NCBI RefSeq assembly: GCF_003589595.1
Contig: NW_020653397.1
Location: forward strand, 2,541,194-2,605,193
Direction of reading: 5' to 3'
Source: Hyposmocoma kahamanoa
Lineage: Eukaryota > Arthropoda > Insecta > Lepidoptera > Cosmopterigidae
DNA length: 64,000 nucleotides
Each line of letters opens with the position of its first letter. Position 1 is the first letter of the stretch. Under the pieces are notes generated by a model. The model did no database searches and was not told the origin of the DNA. It saw nothing but the letters and a program-made list of their open reading frames with translations. Below, piece after piece: positions 51,201-51,621 of the stretch. A program made the translations under genes and the position numbers.

Positions 51201-51621
51201 AATGTCTGTAATAAATGAAATTAAAATTCTCTCGTCCGATAACAGACAGCGAATGACATCCCCCTTGAATTTGAGAGAAATAACAAGAGAATTTATCTTA
51301 GGACATACTCCAATTTTAGATAAAATCCAGCCTCATTTGGATTTATCGGAAATGAAACCTGGGACTTCTCATGTGGTACGAAGAACACTAACCGCTGTAG
51401 TCATCGGCAATATATAAATCAAAATTGTTACTCTTAATCTAAATTATCGCATTTTAAAGTGATCATGAACACTAAGAAAACTCACCCTTTGAAGTCTAAA
51501 TGGTGTGATGCGAGGATCTCTGGGAGGGATCCCCAGAGAGTTCTGTGAAGATCCGTGACTGGTACTCCCCACCAGCTGGCGTACCAGTAGCGAACAGTCG
51601 ACGACACAACGCAGTGGACAC
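6068..51621 (-). CDS. CGRRF1: CGRRF1 (RING-finger E3 ubiquitin ligase), five 3' exons, 5' end outside or not found
   Basis: Exons in transcription order are 51621-51486, 13354-13210, 10964-10857, 8347-8191 and 6210-6068. Together they give 228 codons plus TAA. Every junction has AG/GT borders and phases that fit (2 nt + 1 nt, phase 0, phase 0, 1 nt + 2 nt). In order the protein shows a WWG-containing segment aligning with the vertebrate YWG motif, then PPRTCYPLVVLLA, then VSVIHI, ILAQYL and GHLSCLK, an Ala/Gly-rich linker, and a C3HC4 RING (CCVC, LLPCRHACLCAHC, KCPIC). The vertebrate protein (about 330 residues) has the same order (PRSRYPLVALL, VSVIHIP, ILYQYL, LLPCRHTCLC). In mammals it is an ER-associated RING E3 implicated in growth control. 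The N-terminal roughly 100 residues, including the membrane anchor, are missing. The first intron seen is 38.1 kb and full of transposons. Identity is strong from motif order; expression is not known. Confidence 0.9.
6211..7080. other. CGRRF1 intron, no additional gene
   Basis: Intron sequence between 6210 and 8191. The short minus-strand ORF at 6568-6801 lacks any recognisable motif. Confidence 0.5.
7083..7327 (+). repeat. dispersed repeat family A
   Basis: ATCAAGTGACAAGACGAACAA, then CACGCCTGTCCATAACAGTT, CCTGCAATTTCACC, a CGGAACGCAGTAATGCTCAC block and the CAAGGAGCTCTA end. The central CACTGCGCC part is partly deleted. Confidence 0.75.
7388..7475 (+). repeat. hammerhead-like Penelope-type terminal repeat fragment
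   Basis: TTGACGAAGAGACCC, a short stem, then GGCCGGAACGTTGG. Compared with a hammerhead core (CTGANGA, stem, GAAAC, GTH) it has one substitution in the first box and a lost A in the second. Inferred as a degenerate relative of the copy at 8965. Confidence 0.35.
8191..8347 (-). CDS. CGRRF1: CGRRF1 exon carrying most of the RING finger
   Basis: 157 nt: 52 codons plus 1 nt. The acceptor is GTGTCTTCAG/CGATTA and the donor is GTCTAC/GTAAGT. It begins RLYVTPG, continues through a low-complexity Gly/Ala/Glu linker, and encodes the first RING ligands CCVC followed by LLPCRHACLCAHC. The last base starts a Pro codon finished in the next exon. The exon is strikingly GC-rich inside AT-rich introns. A branch-point-like TTAACTGAT precedes the acceptor. 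Confidence 0.93.
8965..9052 (+). repeat. hammerhead-like repeat, Penelope-type
   Basis: GTGACTATGGGACCTGTAAAG, GGCTCGAAACGTTGG, then TTTGTTTGAAAAAACAAATAT and GATTTAAATCCGGAAAAATAG. The stem GGGACC/GG-CTC sits between the two core-like boxes. The same order recurs at 11305 (minus), 42178 (plus) and 44700 (minus). Confidence 0.5.
9421..9797 (-). pseudogene. LINE reverse-transcriptase C-terminus (Jockey-like), fragment
   Basis: Minus-strand frame 9797-9462 (111 codons) reads RFFYRIYHGECAMELHDIIP, then FHHRGNRRR, KRFASTFIWRTAKELNSL, LFPERYYLGLFEAIV and ends SLLSIR. This F-Y-R-x-Y-x-G-x-C, F-H-H-R, R-x-x-x-x-W-N-S-L-P order is the tail typical of insect Jockey-type LINE ORF2. A 3' UTR stub follows to 9421. 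There is no upstream reverse transcriptase core, so it is a 5'-truncated dead copy. It lies in a CGRRF1 intron. Confidence 0.75.
9945..10290. repeat. dispersed repeat, paralogous to 42775-43155
   Basis: Shares AACTTGAGCTTTGCTATAAT, AAAATTACATATTTAATTAC, ATTCCGTTTGTTTTGTAAT, GAGTATTTTTGGAATATACG and CTGGTTATATACTCGATGA with the 42.8-kb copy, in the same order. No ORF. Superfamily unknown. Confidence 0.6.
10330..10795 (-). pseudogene. LINE 3' end (family X), fragment
   Basis: Minus sense: HNINLRAKSKLMVPQFRLT-like C-terminal frame around 10765-10700, then a 3' UTR with TTCTTGCTTGTTCTTCTCAG near 10440. Parallel copies lie at 13795 (plus), 14585 (minus), 24290 (plus) and 48865 (plus). N-(T/I)-R-x-K-x-K and P-x-F-R-L-x-K-V are typical of LINE ORF2 tails. 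Confidence 0.6.
10857..10964 (-). CDS. CGRRF1: CGRRF1 exon
   Basis: 108 nt, exactly 36 codons, phase 0 at both ends. The acceptor is GCTTGCAG/GTAGCG and the donor is TTAAAG/GTAAAC. It encodes VALVSVIHIRDDQC, then SGILAQYLKQANG and HLSCLK. VSVIHI, IL-x-QYL and the G-x4-LK end are conserved with vertebrate CGRRF1. It lies only about 60 bp from LINE-derived sequence at 10330-10795. Confidence 0.92.
11042..11252 (-). repeat. dispersed repeat family A
   Basis: Complement of the family: TAGAGCTTCTTGTGAAGGAG, then CACAGGCACATGGGACTTGT and GTGCCTCTCAGATC, ending near GTAGGCGTGTAAT. Confidence 0.75.
11305..11400 (-). repeat. hammerhead-like repeat, Penelope-type
   Basis: Minus sense: CACGGTTGACAGTCAACCGTG (10-bp-arm hairpin), ACCATGGGACCTGTAAAGGG, CCCGAAACGTCGG, TTTGTTTGAAAAAACAAATA and GATTTAAATCCGGAAAAAC. 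This is the best-preserved stem and GAAACGTC box in the window. Confidence 0.55.
11533..11571. repeat. (CA)n-like microsatellite
   Basis: Run of CACACA with CCCACA interruptions. Confidence 0.85.
11661..11834. mobile_element. PIF/Harbinger-like MITE (TTA family 1)
   Basis: 174 bp, near-complete inverted repeat: GGGTCGTATTCTAGAACTCG at the left, mirrored by TAGAGTTCTGGAATACGACCC at the right. Inner arms read TCAAGTCAGGACTTGAGTAT. Flanks are TTA (11658-11660) and TCA (11835-11837), a diverged TTA duplication. A second copy at 28315 has exact TTA/TTA. Confidence 0.75.
12401..12606 (+). mobile_element. tRNA-derived SINE family 1
   Basis: The head has RNA polymerase III boxes: GTGGCCGAACGG (A box region) and GGTTCGATTCC (B box). 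The body reads TGAGTTTGGGTGTAATTTGT, GTGTGTCCATGCC, CACAGGGTTTCCC and GGGCTATGTTGAGTGTGTGC. Seven copies occur in the window. It abuts a LINE tail. Confidence 0.85.
12607..12925 (+). pseudogene. RTE-like LINE ORF2 C-terminus, fragment
   Basis: Frame through 12851 reads CYRRMLRITTDKVEVLKRMA, then RKVVYLGHVLRHDRYHLL, GKVGGKRKVGR. A one-base shift follows and the rest reads NIREWTDIKTVEQLFRLALD. L-G-H-x-x-R-H-x-x-Y, G-x-x-x-G-K-R-x-x-G-R and the VEQLFRLA end are typical of insect RTE-type endonuclease/reverse-transcriptase tails. Frameshifted and 5'-truncated. Confidence 0.75.
13210..13354 (-). CDS. CGRRF1: CGRRF1 exon
   Basis: 145 nt: 1 nt plus 48 codons, phase 0 at the 3' border. The acceptor is a pyrimidine tract followed by TTTTAAG/GAGC and the donor is ATACG/GTAAGT. 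It encodes SNPHAERPLKLC, then the diagnostic PPRTCYPLVVLLA block, and ends in RPDDT. The conserved P-R-x-x-Y-P-L-V-x-L-L motif is shared with vertebrate CGRRF1. The exon is visibly GC-richer than its intron surroundings. Confidence 0.9.
13440..13610 (+). pseudogene. Jockey-like LINE C-terminus, fragment
   Basis: The plus frame LFPKRHILDLSKAIHYLGVH parallels LFPERYYLGLFEAIVKHYL of the minus copy at 9421-9797, and both run into TTTCCATCAGRTGAGATGGA. It is bounded on the right by the palindrome at 13611. Confidence 0.6.
13611..13666. repeat. perfect palindrome, 26-bp arms, 4-nt loop
   Basis: The left arm 13611-13636 starts GTAAAAGCCTGTTGG. The loop CCAA is 13637-13640. The right arm 13641-13666 is the exact complement. 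Inner CTGTTGGCAG words repeat. The short loop and perfect arms suggest recent template-switch origin, not a terminator. Confidence 0.9.
13795..14160 (+). pseudogene. LINE 3' end (family X), fragment
   Basis: RNKNKLAVLDGLLQKSLKF, then FYNNIPIDI, with a stop inside, then a 3' UTR with AGAGTTTCTTGCTCATTCTTC. Same family as 10330 and 48865. Confidence 0.6.
14585..15030 (-). pseudogene. LINE 3' end (family X), fragment
   Basis: Minus frame from 15019: YTESRLTGQKNIHNFV, then HNINLRTKSKLMVPRFRLTK. The 3' UTR matches 10330-10795 through 14585. 5'-truncated. Confidence 0.6.
15045..15474 (+). repeat. family R copy, interrupted
   Basis: ATTTATTGAAATCGATTA, AGTTTGCAGCCCTTAGAGGT and GGAATATTGTCTTCAAATTT lie on the left. 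CTCACAAATACCGGAGTAAT, a (CA)n run and TCGAATTAAGAGCGTCCTCC lie on the right. Positions 15186-15398 are an inserted element. Confidence 0.65.
15186..15398 (+). mobile_element. MITE family with CACTAACAAAAAC ends, right end truncated
   Basis: The left terminus CACTAACAAAAACGCGACTA-AGTGACAAAT is the inverted complement of the right terminus preserved at 61567-61587. The interior AAATATCATTAAAC, TATGACATCTCAAAAAAATA and TTTTGTCACTTAGC is shared with 61139-61278. The right terminus is missing here. Confidence 0.6.
15478..15626 (-). repeat. family A fragment
   Basis: GGCACATGGGATTTGTCAAC, GTAGTGGCAGTGCCCC and ACAGGCGTGTGGCGCACCAC (minus sense of the family). Confidence 0.65.
15700..17490. other. 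intron, no gene seen
   Basis: AT-rich DNA. A patch at 16310-16385 has paired TTTCGCACTA / TTCTCGCACTAGTGC words but no family match. A GC-richer patch at 17140-17340 has no recognisable coding signal. Confidence 0.45.
17502..17697. mobile_element. MITE, CNG-target family, complete
   Basis: 196 bp. The first 48 bp (GGGGTCTACTCTCGATCTCC, then GTCCGACATCCGTCCGAAAC) recur exactly inverted at the right end, and the similarity continues to about 60 bp. CTG flanks both sides (17499-17501, 17698-17700). Related copies: 42352, 45326, and longer derivatives at 27830 and 36140. Confidence 0.8.
18440..18600 (-). mobile_element. tRNA-derived SINE family 3, diverged
   Basis: Minus sense begins AGCCGTGGTAGCCTAACGG, passes a degraded B box (GAATTCGAGTCC) and continues into CTCAGAGTTTATGTGC. 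The better copy is at 35393. Confidence 0.6.
18992..19219 (+). mobile_element. MITE, 8-bp-target family, short copy
   Basis: 228 bp. TIR CATTGACTTACAATTATATG then GACGTCGGGTC, mirrored at the right end (GACCCGTCGTCC, TTGTAAGTCAATG). The target duplication is CTATAAAC / CTATAAAT (18984-18991, 19220-19227; one mismatch). Carries a deletion of about 58 bp relative to the 286-bp copies. Inserted in LINE coding sequence. Confidence 0.88.
19456..20874 (+). pseudogene. LINE reverse transcriptase, longest open part
   Basis: 472 codons without stop. Fingers and palm: NYRPIT about residue 115, KAFDFVSHD about 190, GVPQGSVLGP about 255, FADD about 283, and the primer-grip region KFLGI about 365. The C-terminal thumb motif HAYVVSTLRYGLLIWG follows. 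The frame ends early at 20874 because of a one-base indel. The continuing tail (KVEKYNQNC, CVRIYNRLPNDI) is in the frame 20844-21125. The start Met is arbitrary, since coding similarity continues upstream to 19323. Confidence 0.85.
21297..21330. repeat. TTGAT simple-repeat tail of the LINE
   Basis: AACGATTTGATTGATTTGATTGATTG follows the LINE 3' UTR and probably marks its 3' terminus. Confidence 0.7.
21690..21880 (+). mobile_element. diverged SINE family 4 fragment
   Basis: CCCGGGTCTATTCCCGGTAT (B-box-like), then ACAAATTTGGGAAATGAAG, TTTTTCTAAATTGATTT and CGATCTGGGTAGT parallel the body of the copy at 39351 (ACCAATTTGGGAAAAAGC, TTTTCTAAATTAGATC). Confidence 0.5.
22740..22885 (+). pseudogene. 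LINE ORF2 extreme C-terminus, fragment
   Basis: IKELAMDREEQRRLHQQMH then a stop. The ELA-M-(N/D)-R-E motif ends many insect RTE-type ORFs. The minus copy at 37690-38060 has KELAMYRDE. Confidence 0.4.
22995..23230. repeat. dispersed repeat, paralogous to 59385-59860
   Basis: Shares GGAGAAGCGAGAAAAACTG, TTCAAGTATTTACTATTAAA, CCCGTTGCCCCGTCAATCG and AAAATCTAGGGCTCGC with the 59-kb copy, in order. Confidence 0.6.
23686..23842 (-). repeat. family A fragment
   Basis: AGTAGAGCTCCTTGTGAAAG, GGTTTTGAAGGGTCAGGGTG, ATGTCTCAGGGTGACGGACG and CAGTGGCAGTGCC. Confidence 0.75.
24290..24700 (+). pseudogene. LINE 3' end (family X), fragment
   Basis: NKNKQAVIDSRLYNVTNSL in one frame, then a 3' UTR with ATAGAATTTCTTACGCATTC and TTCTCAGG. 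Frameshifted. Confidence 0.5.
24766..25046 (+). repeat. family R, near full length
   Basis: A-tract, ACCGATCTGAAAAA, TTTATTGAAATCGGTTACCG, ATTCATCCCCTAGTTTGCCA, GAGGTACCCTCTTCCC, GGAATTGAGAACCTCCTTTT and AAAGTGGGTT. Confidence 0.75.
25285..25440 (-). mobile_element. SINE family 2 relative, diverged head
   Basis: The tail, AATAACTCCACTAGTTTTGT then ATACACAGATCGAACACTTA, matches 28900. The tRNA-like part (CGATGAGAATTGAACCCGTG) differs, so the head may come from another tRNA. Confidence 0.5.
26303..27123. mobile_element. GC-rich block bounded by inverted repeats, unknown element
   Basis: About 820 bp, clearly richer in G+C than its surroundings. The left edge, AATAATGACCCTCCCTACCG-AC, is the complement (with 2-3 changes) of the right edge, GTCGGTAGATAGGGATCATT-ATT. 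Inside, paired words such as GAGGCTAGTGCCTCGG and TCTCGGGGCTAGTGCCTAG recur. There is no long ORF. The 71-codon plus frame at 26355 lacks a motif. Inferred as a non-autonomous DNA element; no sure target duplication. Confidence 0.5.
27830..28600 (-). mobile_element. longer CNG-family derivative with TTA-MITE inside
   Basis: The left edge, CATTACTGTCAAATAAGTAA then TACTCCGTCCAATCATTTAT, matches the CNG-family termini. The interior is the complement of 36270-37060: TTAGTGAAGCGACGTGCTCT, GATATTTATCGAGCCAGCAG, TTATAATGTATCGTCGGATT, CAGATTGTCATACGCAATAT and GGAAACGCATTAGGACGTCA. It contains a shorter version of the reading frame present at 36.4 kb and is interrupted at 28315-28479. Confidence 0.65.
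28315..28479. mobile_element. PIF/Harbinger-like MITE (TTA family 1)
   Basis: 165 bp with GGGTCGTATTCTAGAACTCT ends inverted. Exact TTA on both sides (28312-28314 and 28480-28482). The related element at 36 kb has the unoccupied sequence (complement CGATTTAAAC at 36351-36360), which proves the boundaries. Confidence 0.88.
28895..29200 (-). mobile_element. tRNA-derived SINE family 2
   Basis: Minus sense: a leader (GTGATGTGCTGG-like, TTGGTTCGTTCCGAGG), then CTTAGTTGGTATAGCGTCTG (A-box region), GACGTCGGTTCGAATCCGAC (B box), CGGATCGAAGGAATTTTTTC and a tail TTATAACAAACTAGTGGAG ending near a TCAATTCAATA stretch. The body contains a small duplication of ACACTCAGAAAAAA. Confidence 0.75.
29365..29659. 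repeat. foldback element
   Basis: The left arm (AGGCTGCTAATAAATTGACT, TTTGCAGTTAATGCGTCAAG, TCGTAAT) is mirrored by the right arm (ATTACGACTTCACGTATTAA, CTGCAAACATGCACTCAATC, TGTTACAGCCT). Inner words TGCATGAAGTCGTTATC and complement repeat several times. Non-coding. Confidence 0.6.
29660..31340. other. intron, no gene seen
   Basis: Short ORFs on both strands (for example the complement of 30265-30630) have no recognisable motif. No repeat family from this window was recognised. Confidence 0.4.
31344..31691 (+). pseudogene. LINE reverse-transcriptase C-terminus, fragment
   Basis: The frame reads YNAIHVQYNYIFRATFKLPR, DCSASEMFLLAHMDVFAAVL, then RKRVSSLRRSVLDNTNSI. Y-N-x-x-F-R-x-x-x-x-L-P, C-S-A-S-x-M-F-x-x-A-x-(V/M)-D and L-R-K-R-V are a conserved tail of a lepidopteran LINE type. 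A second copy is at 49810. Confidence 0.65.
32505..32790 (+). repeat. family A, near full length
   Basis: ACCAAGTGATGAGACTAACA, GATAAGCGACACGCCGGTCT, GAGAGGCACTGCCGCTGCGC, TGAGACATAAGTTGACAAGT, AAAACCGGAACGCAGTAATG and ACAAGGAATTCTACTG. Confidence 0.8.
33723..33933. mobile_element. MITE with TACCTCCCACGTAAGT ends
   Basis: 211 bp. TIR TACCTCCCACGTAAGT is exact at both ends, with AAAATACCAT also mirrored. TCGA flanks both sides (33719-33722, 33934-33937). Because TCGA is palindromic it could be a 4-bp duplication or part of the TIR. AT-rich, non-coding interior. Confidence 0.65.
34677..35029. mobile_element. Harbinger-like element (TTA family 2) with CGACAG arrays
   Basis: 353 bp. Ends GGGCTCGTTCCCACTGTGTC and the complement of GGGCGCGTTCCCACTATGTC. 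TTA on both sides (34674-34676, 35030-35032). The interior repeats GTGACGACAGATTGTCG, ACGACAGTCGT and AGTGGGAACAGCTAG several times. Non-coding. A relative is at 54281. Confidence 0.8.
35393..35692 (-). mobile_element. tRNA-derived SINE family 3
   Basis: Minus sense: AGCCATGGTAGCCTAATGGT (A-box region), TGCCTTTCAAGCAGAAGGTC, GTAGGTTCGAATCCGGGCTC (B box), CTCAGAGTATCTCGGAATTT, then the 3' part ending in the complement of CCCACTGCTGGGCACGGGTC and CATCATCAACCC. The body is of a kind abundant in Lepidoptera. Confidence 0.82.
35893..36123 (+). mobile_element. tRNA-derived SINE family 1, intact-looking
   Basis: CTGCCTCCGTGGCCGAACGG, GGTTCGATTCCCGGGCCGGG, then AAGTTTGGGTGTAATTTGTG, GTGTCCATGGCACCCGCGAC, ending in GTGCGTTATTTATTTATTTA simple repeats. 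Confidence 0.88.
36140..37215 (+). mobile_element. longer CNG-family derivative with ORF remnant
   Basis: The left edge CGAACCAATTACTGTCAAAT and the right edge ATTACTTATTTGATAGTAAT then TTGTTTCGGATGGATGTTG match the TIRs at 17502. The interior shares its whole order with 27830-28600. It holds an unbroken TTTAAATCG site (36352-36360) where the 28-kb copy carries a MITE. Positions 36640-36790 contain a further coding-like stretch (YRENKKKSYRGKK). Confidence 0.65.
36370..36582 (+). pseudogene. reading-frame remnant inside the CNG-family element
   Basis: 70 codons: KKKILSDWDRDVAYDNLCTE, then an acidic NYDSSDDS stretch. The first 30 residues are also encoded (minus strand) in the 28-kb element, which suggests descent from a protein of the parent transposon. 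I do not recognise the family; there is no DDE catalytic core here. Confidence 0.4.
37431..38060 (-). pseudogene. LINE ORF2 C-terminal fragments
   Basis: Minus sense near 38030-37930: IENRRRTIFGHLLRSEEFV, then KGKYSREKDERKTKDGVQ and KELAMYRDE. The R-R-R-x-x-x-F-G-H-x-x-R-S motif is typical of LINE ORF2 tails. A second open stretch 37727-37431 continues without a clear motif. Stops and shifts break it. Confidence 0.45.
38296..38580 (+). repeat. family A, near full length
   Basis: ACCAAGTGACGAAACAGTTG, GGTAGTAAGCAACACGTCTG, CCATAAGTTGACAATTCCCA, CACAGTACTGCTTGGCGGCA and AATGAGTTTTACTACTACTA. Confidence 0.75.
38738..38774. repeat. TA / TACG simple repeat
   Basis: ATACATATATATATATACGT followed by ACGTACGTACGTGTG. 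Confidence 0.8.
39074..39340. repeat. foldback element with CTCAACTCACAYTGGCGCAG ends
   Basis: Left CTCAACTCACATTGGCGCAG then AGTCGAAGCATCGCG. The right end is the complement with two changes. Arms are about 36 bp, followed by an unpaired interior with AGCGCGCCCGGATCAG. An 80-codon frame across it is open by chance. Confidence 0.6.
39351..39660 (+). mobile_element. tRNA-derived SINE family 4
   Basis: GACCTCGGTGGCCTAACGGT (A-box region), GTCCCGAGTCCAATTCCTGG (B box), ACCAATTTGGGAAAAAGC, CGCTATCGCGCAAGTCCCG and GTAGCTCTACTGGTACTC. The later part, CTATCGCGCAAGTC, also occurs near 7780-7815. Confidence 0.65.
40338..40436 (-). mobile_element. SINE family 4 head, fragment
   Basis: Minus sense: GACGACTTCGGTGGCCTGAC, ATGCTGGACAAGGAGG and GGATTCGATTCCCGG. 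Confidence 0.55.
40630..41025 (+). repeat. family A, split by a SINE
   Basis: ACCAAGTGACGGGACGAACA to CATAAGGTGACAAG on the left (to about 40765). CCATTACCCTTTAAAACCGA to ACAAGGAACTCTACTACTGC on the right (from 40915). The SINE between is in the same orientation. Confidence 0.8.
40769..40913 (+). mobile_element. SINE family 1 inserted in family A
   Basis: TTGCCTTCGTAGCCTAACGG, GGGTTCGATTCCCGGGCCGG and TCTCTCGTGAGTTTGGGTGT, ending GTGTGTCCCATGG. 3'-truncated or internally joined. Confidence 0.75.
41133..41530 (+). repeat. family R
   Basis: CAGTACAGAGTACTAAAAAA, ACCGACGTGGAATTACGTC, CCCTTAGAGGTGGATAATTT, GGAAGTACCCCCTTTCC and ATCATGAAAATCGGTTCACA, ending in an ACATACAGTAAGTC tail. Carries an extra segment at 41185-41350. 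Confidence 0.65.
41680..41800 (-). repeat. SINE/LINE 3' end with CACTGCTGGGTA motif
   Basis: CACCCACTGCTGGGTATTAG, then CCACCACGGTCCTGTGCTAG and TGCGTACTACATCGTCGACC. This resembles lepidopteran repeat 3' ends that share the CCCACTGCTGGGCA terminus of SINE family 3. Confidence 0.4.
42178..42275 (+). repeat. hammerhead-like repeat, Penelope-type
   Basis: CAGTCAGCCCTGACCATGGG, ACCTGTAAAAGGTCCGAA, then TTTGTTTTAAAAAACAAATA and ATTTAGATCTGGAAAAA. Here the first core box reads CTGACCA and the stem GGACCTGTAAAAGGTCC pairs fully. The GAAAC box is interrupted. Confidence 0.5.
42284..42351 (+). mobile_element. SINE family 4 head, interrupted by a MITE
   Basis: GACCTCCGTGGTTGAGTGGC and GAATTCGATCCCCGG, then the MITE begins. 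SINE-like sequence seems to resume after 42594. Confidence 0.5.
42352..42591. mobile_element. MITE, CNG-target family
   Basis: GGGGTTTATTCTCGTTCGCC and CGTCCGAAAAAATTACTGTC, mirrored at the right by TAATTGTTTCGGACGG and TAGTAGACCCC. Flanks CCG (42349-42351) and CAG (42592-42594). Has an extra internal stretch relative to 17502. Confidence 0.7.
42663..42765 (-). repeat. family A fragment
   Basis: AGTAGTAGAGCTCCTTGTGA, TTCGTCCAGGGAACAACTGC and TTCTGCCGCCAAATATAATG. Confidence 0.65.
42775..43155. repeat. dispersed repeat, paralogous to 9945-10290
   Basis: Same block order as the 9.9-kb copy. It contains an extra stretch (TTTTGCTGTTTTTCCCCACA and following) absent there. Confidence 0.6.
43456..43590 (-). 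repeat. family A fragment
   Basis: GTGGTTTTGAAGGGCAAGGG, GACGCATGGGACTTGTCAAC, CACGGACGCAGTGGCAGTGC and CCCACAGATC. Confidence 0.75.
43595..44690. other. intron, no gene seen
   Basis: A CTAGTAACTCTGTCCTGGC word at 43635 and its partial complement GCCAGGATAGTAAGT at 44028 suggest an old inverted-repeat element of about 400 bp. No coding signal. Confidence 0.35.
44700..44795 (-). repeat. hammerhead-like repeat, Penelope-type
   Basis: Minus sense: ATGACTATAGGACCTGCGAA, GAGCTCGAAACGTTG, ATTTGTTTGAAAAAAACAAA. The core box and stem are preserved with changes. Confidence 0.5.
44796..45075 (+). pseudogene. LINE ORF2 C-terminus fragment with palindrome
   Basis: The frame ERVGRYGHVLRGRDD, then KGDRIKREGEGRSRG resembles the (L/F)-x-x-x-GH(V/I)-x-R motif of LINE tails. 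A perfect 16-bp-arm palindrome sits at 44989-45024. No upstream reverse-transcriptase core. Confidence 0.4.
44989..45024. repeat. perfect palindrome, 16-bp arms, 4-nt loop
   Basis: ACCGGTAGTTGTACTC, loop CTAC, exact complement. Confidence 0.9.
45241..45310. repeat. 70-bp hairpin
   Basis: TAACCCAGCCATG at the left and CACGGCTGGGTTA at the right pair with one mismatch. ACGCA...TGCGT pairs inside. Confidence 0.6.
45326..45474. mobile_element. MITE, CNG-target family, right end lost
   Basis: Preceded by CTG (45323-45325). GGGGTCTGCTCTCGATTTCC, GTCCGACATACGTCCGAAAT. Similarity to 17502 ends at ATTGCTTATTTGGC, then unrelated sequence. Confidence 0.75.
46008..46195 (+). repeat. family A, 5' two thirds
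   Basis: GTCAAGTGACATGGCGAACA, CCTGATGGTAAGGTACACGC, GAGGGGCACTGCCCTTACGC, TGAGACATAAGTTGACACGT. Confidence 0.75.
46425..46705 (-). repeat. family R
   Basis: Plus strand shows AACCGACTTCAAAAAAGGAG, then CACCTCTAAGGGTGGCAAAC and TAGGGGATGAATCCGG, ending CTTTTAAGGTC. Confidence 0.7.
47140..47636 (-). mobile_element. MITE, 8-bp-target family, containing an assembly gap
   Basis: CATTGACTTACAAATAAATG begins at 47140. The right end (TAATTGTAAGTCAAT, final G changed to T) is at 47636. The target duplication GTCGTAGC is exact (47132-47139, 47637-47644). The interior is mostly N. Related intact copies are 286 bp. Confidence 0.85.
47180..47579. other. assembly gap, 400 N
   Basis: Exactly 400 N inside a MITE whose intact copies would need only about 190 bp here. 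The length is therefore probably an estimate or placeholder. Any long frame across it is an artefact. Confidence 0.98.
47985..48228 (+). repeat. family R, compact complete copy
   Basis: CAGTACAGAGTACTAAAAAA, ACCGACCTCAAAAGTC, CATCCCCTAGTTTGCCACCC, ATCATCAAAATCGGTTCACG, a (CA)n run, and CTTTAAAGTCGGTTAAAAA. The ends ACCGACCTCAAAAG / CTTTAAAGTCGGT are inverted. Confidence 0.78.
48360..48443 (-). mobile_element. SINE family 4 head
   Basis: Minus sense: GACGACCTCCGTGTTCCAGT, ACCGGTGTCGCCATC and GAGGTTCCGGGTTCGATTCC then CGGCCGGGTC. Confidence 0.6.
48460..48600 (-). repeat. family R, shortened
   Basis: AACCGACTTAAAAAAATTCG, GGTACCTCTGCAGTGG, CCTCCAAGCGTGGCAAATTT and GGGGATGAAGTCGG. Confidence 0.6.
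48674..48840 (-). mobile_element. tRNA-derived SINE family 1
   Basis: Plus strand shows ACGCACACACTCAACATAGC, CCCGGCCCGGGAATCGAACC and GGTAACCGTTCGGCCACAGA. The GTG-CCA body portion (CCATGG...GACACAGGG) is deleted relative to 35893. Confidence 0.82.
48865..49085 (+). pseudogene. LINE C-terminus (family X), fragment
   Basis: DRHNINTRNKNNELFLTVVF, then CIRFHNKIPIDIQNIPFTRI and VKQKLYTKG. The longest protein piece of family X. Confidence 0.65.
49090..49582. other. intron, no gene seen
   Basis: AT-rich with A-tracts. No repeat family recognised. Confidence 0.4.
49583..49740 (+). mobile_element. SINE family 1, shortened
   Basis: TTGTCTCCGTGGCCGAACAG, TCTCAGGTTCGATTCCCGGG, TTCCATGGCACCCGCGATAC and AGGGTTTACC. 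The tRNA anticodon region and part of the body are deleted. Confidence 0.75.
49810..50030 (+). pseudogene. LINE C-terminus, fragment
   Basis: ASGMFAAAQVDCFYTIMRKR, then VSALVSRVRASSNTILRMIA. Same family as 31344 (C-S-A-S-x-M-F, L-R-K-R-V-S). Followed by a short AT-rich 3' region. Confidence 0.65.
50783..50960 (-). mobile_element. tRNA-derived SINE family 1
   Basis: Plus strand shows GTATCGCGGGTGCCATGGAC, ACCCAAACTCACGAGAAATG, GAAATCGAACCCGGGATCTC, GGTAACCGTTCGTCCACAGT. Confidence 0.82.
51109..51417 (+). CDS. unrecognised open frame, possible fragment
   Basis: Open from 51109 to the stop at 51417, first Met 51193 (74 codons). It reads KMSVINEIKILSSDNRQR, MTSPLNLREITREFI, DKIQPHLDLSEMKPG and ends VVIGNI. 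Composition is more protein-like than most chance frames here, but no family comes to mind. It lies just 68 bp from a CGRRF1 exon and on the other strand. It may be a transposon protein scrap. Confidence 0.2.
   Translation, partial: KNTELFWRCSQRSAKFASYQTCSPRSSVMTKMSVINEIKILSSDNRQRMTSPLNLREITREFILGHTPILDKIQPHLDLSEMKPGTSHVVRRTLTAVVIGNI
51486..51621 (-). CDS. CGRRF1: CGRRF1 exon (first one visible)
   Basis: 136 nt: 2 nt, 44 codons, then 2 nt. The acceptor reads TTGCCAG before GTGTCC and the donor reads AAAGG/GTGAGT. The frame encodes VHCVVSSTVRYWYASWWG followed by VPVTDLHRTLWG and ends in LDFK plus a split Gly codon. This matches the CYWG-x-SVQKLYEAL segment of vertebrate CGRRF1. The split Gly codon is completed by the first base of the exon at 13354, 38 kb away, which is the main evidence that the two belong together. 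The other two frames of this interval either carry a stop or give no family resemblance. Confidence 0.82.
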
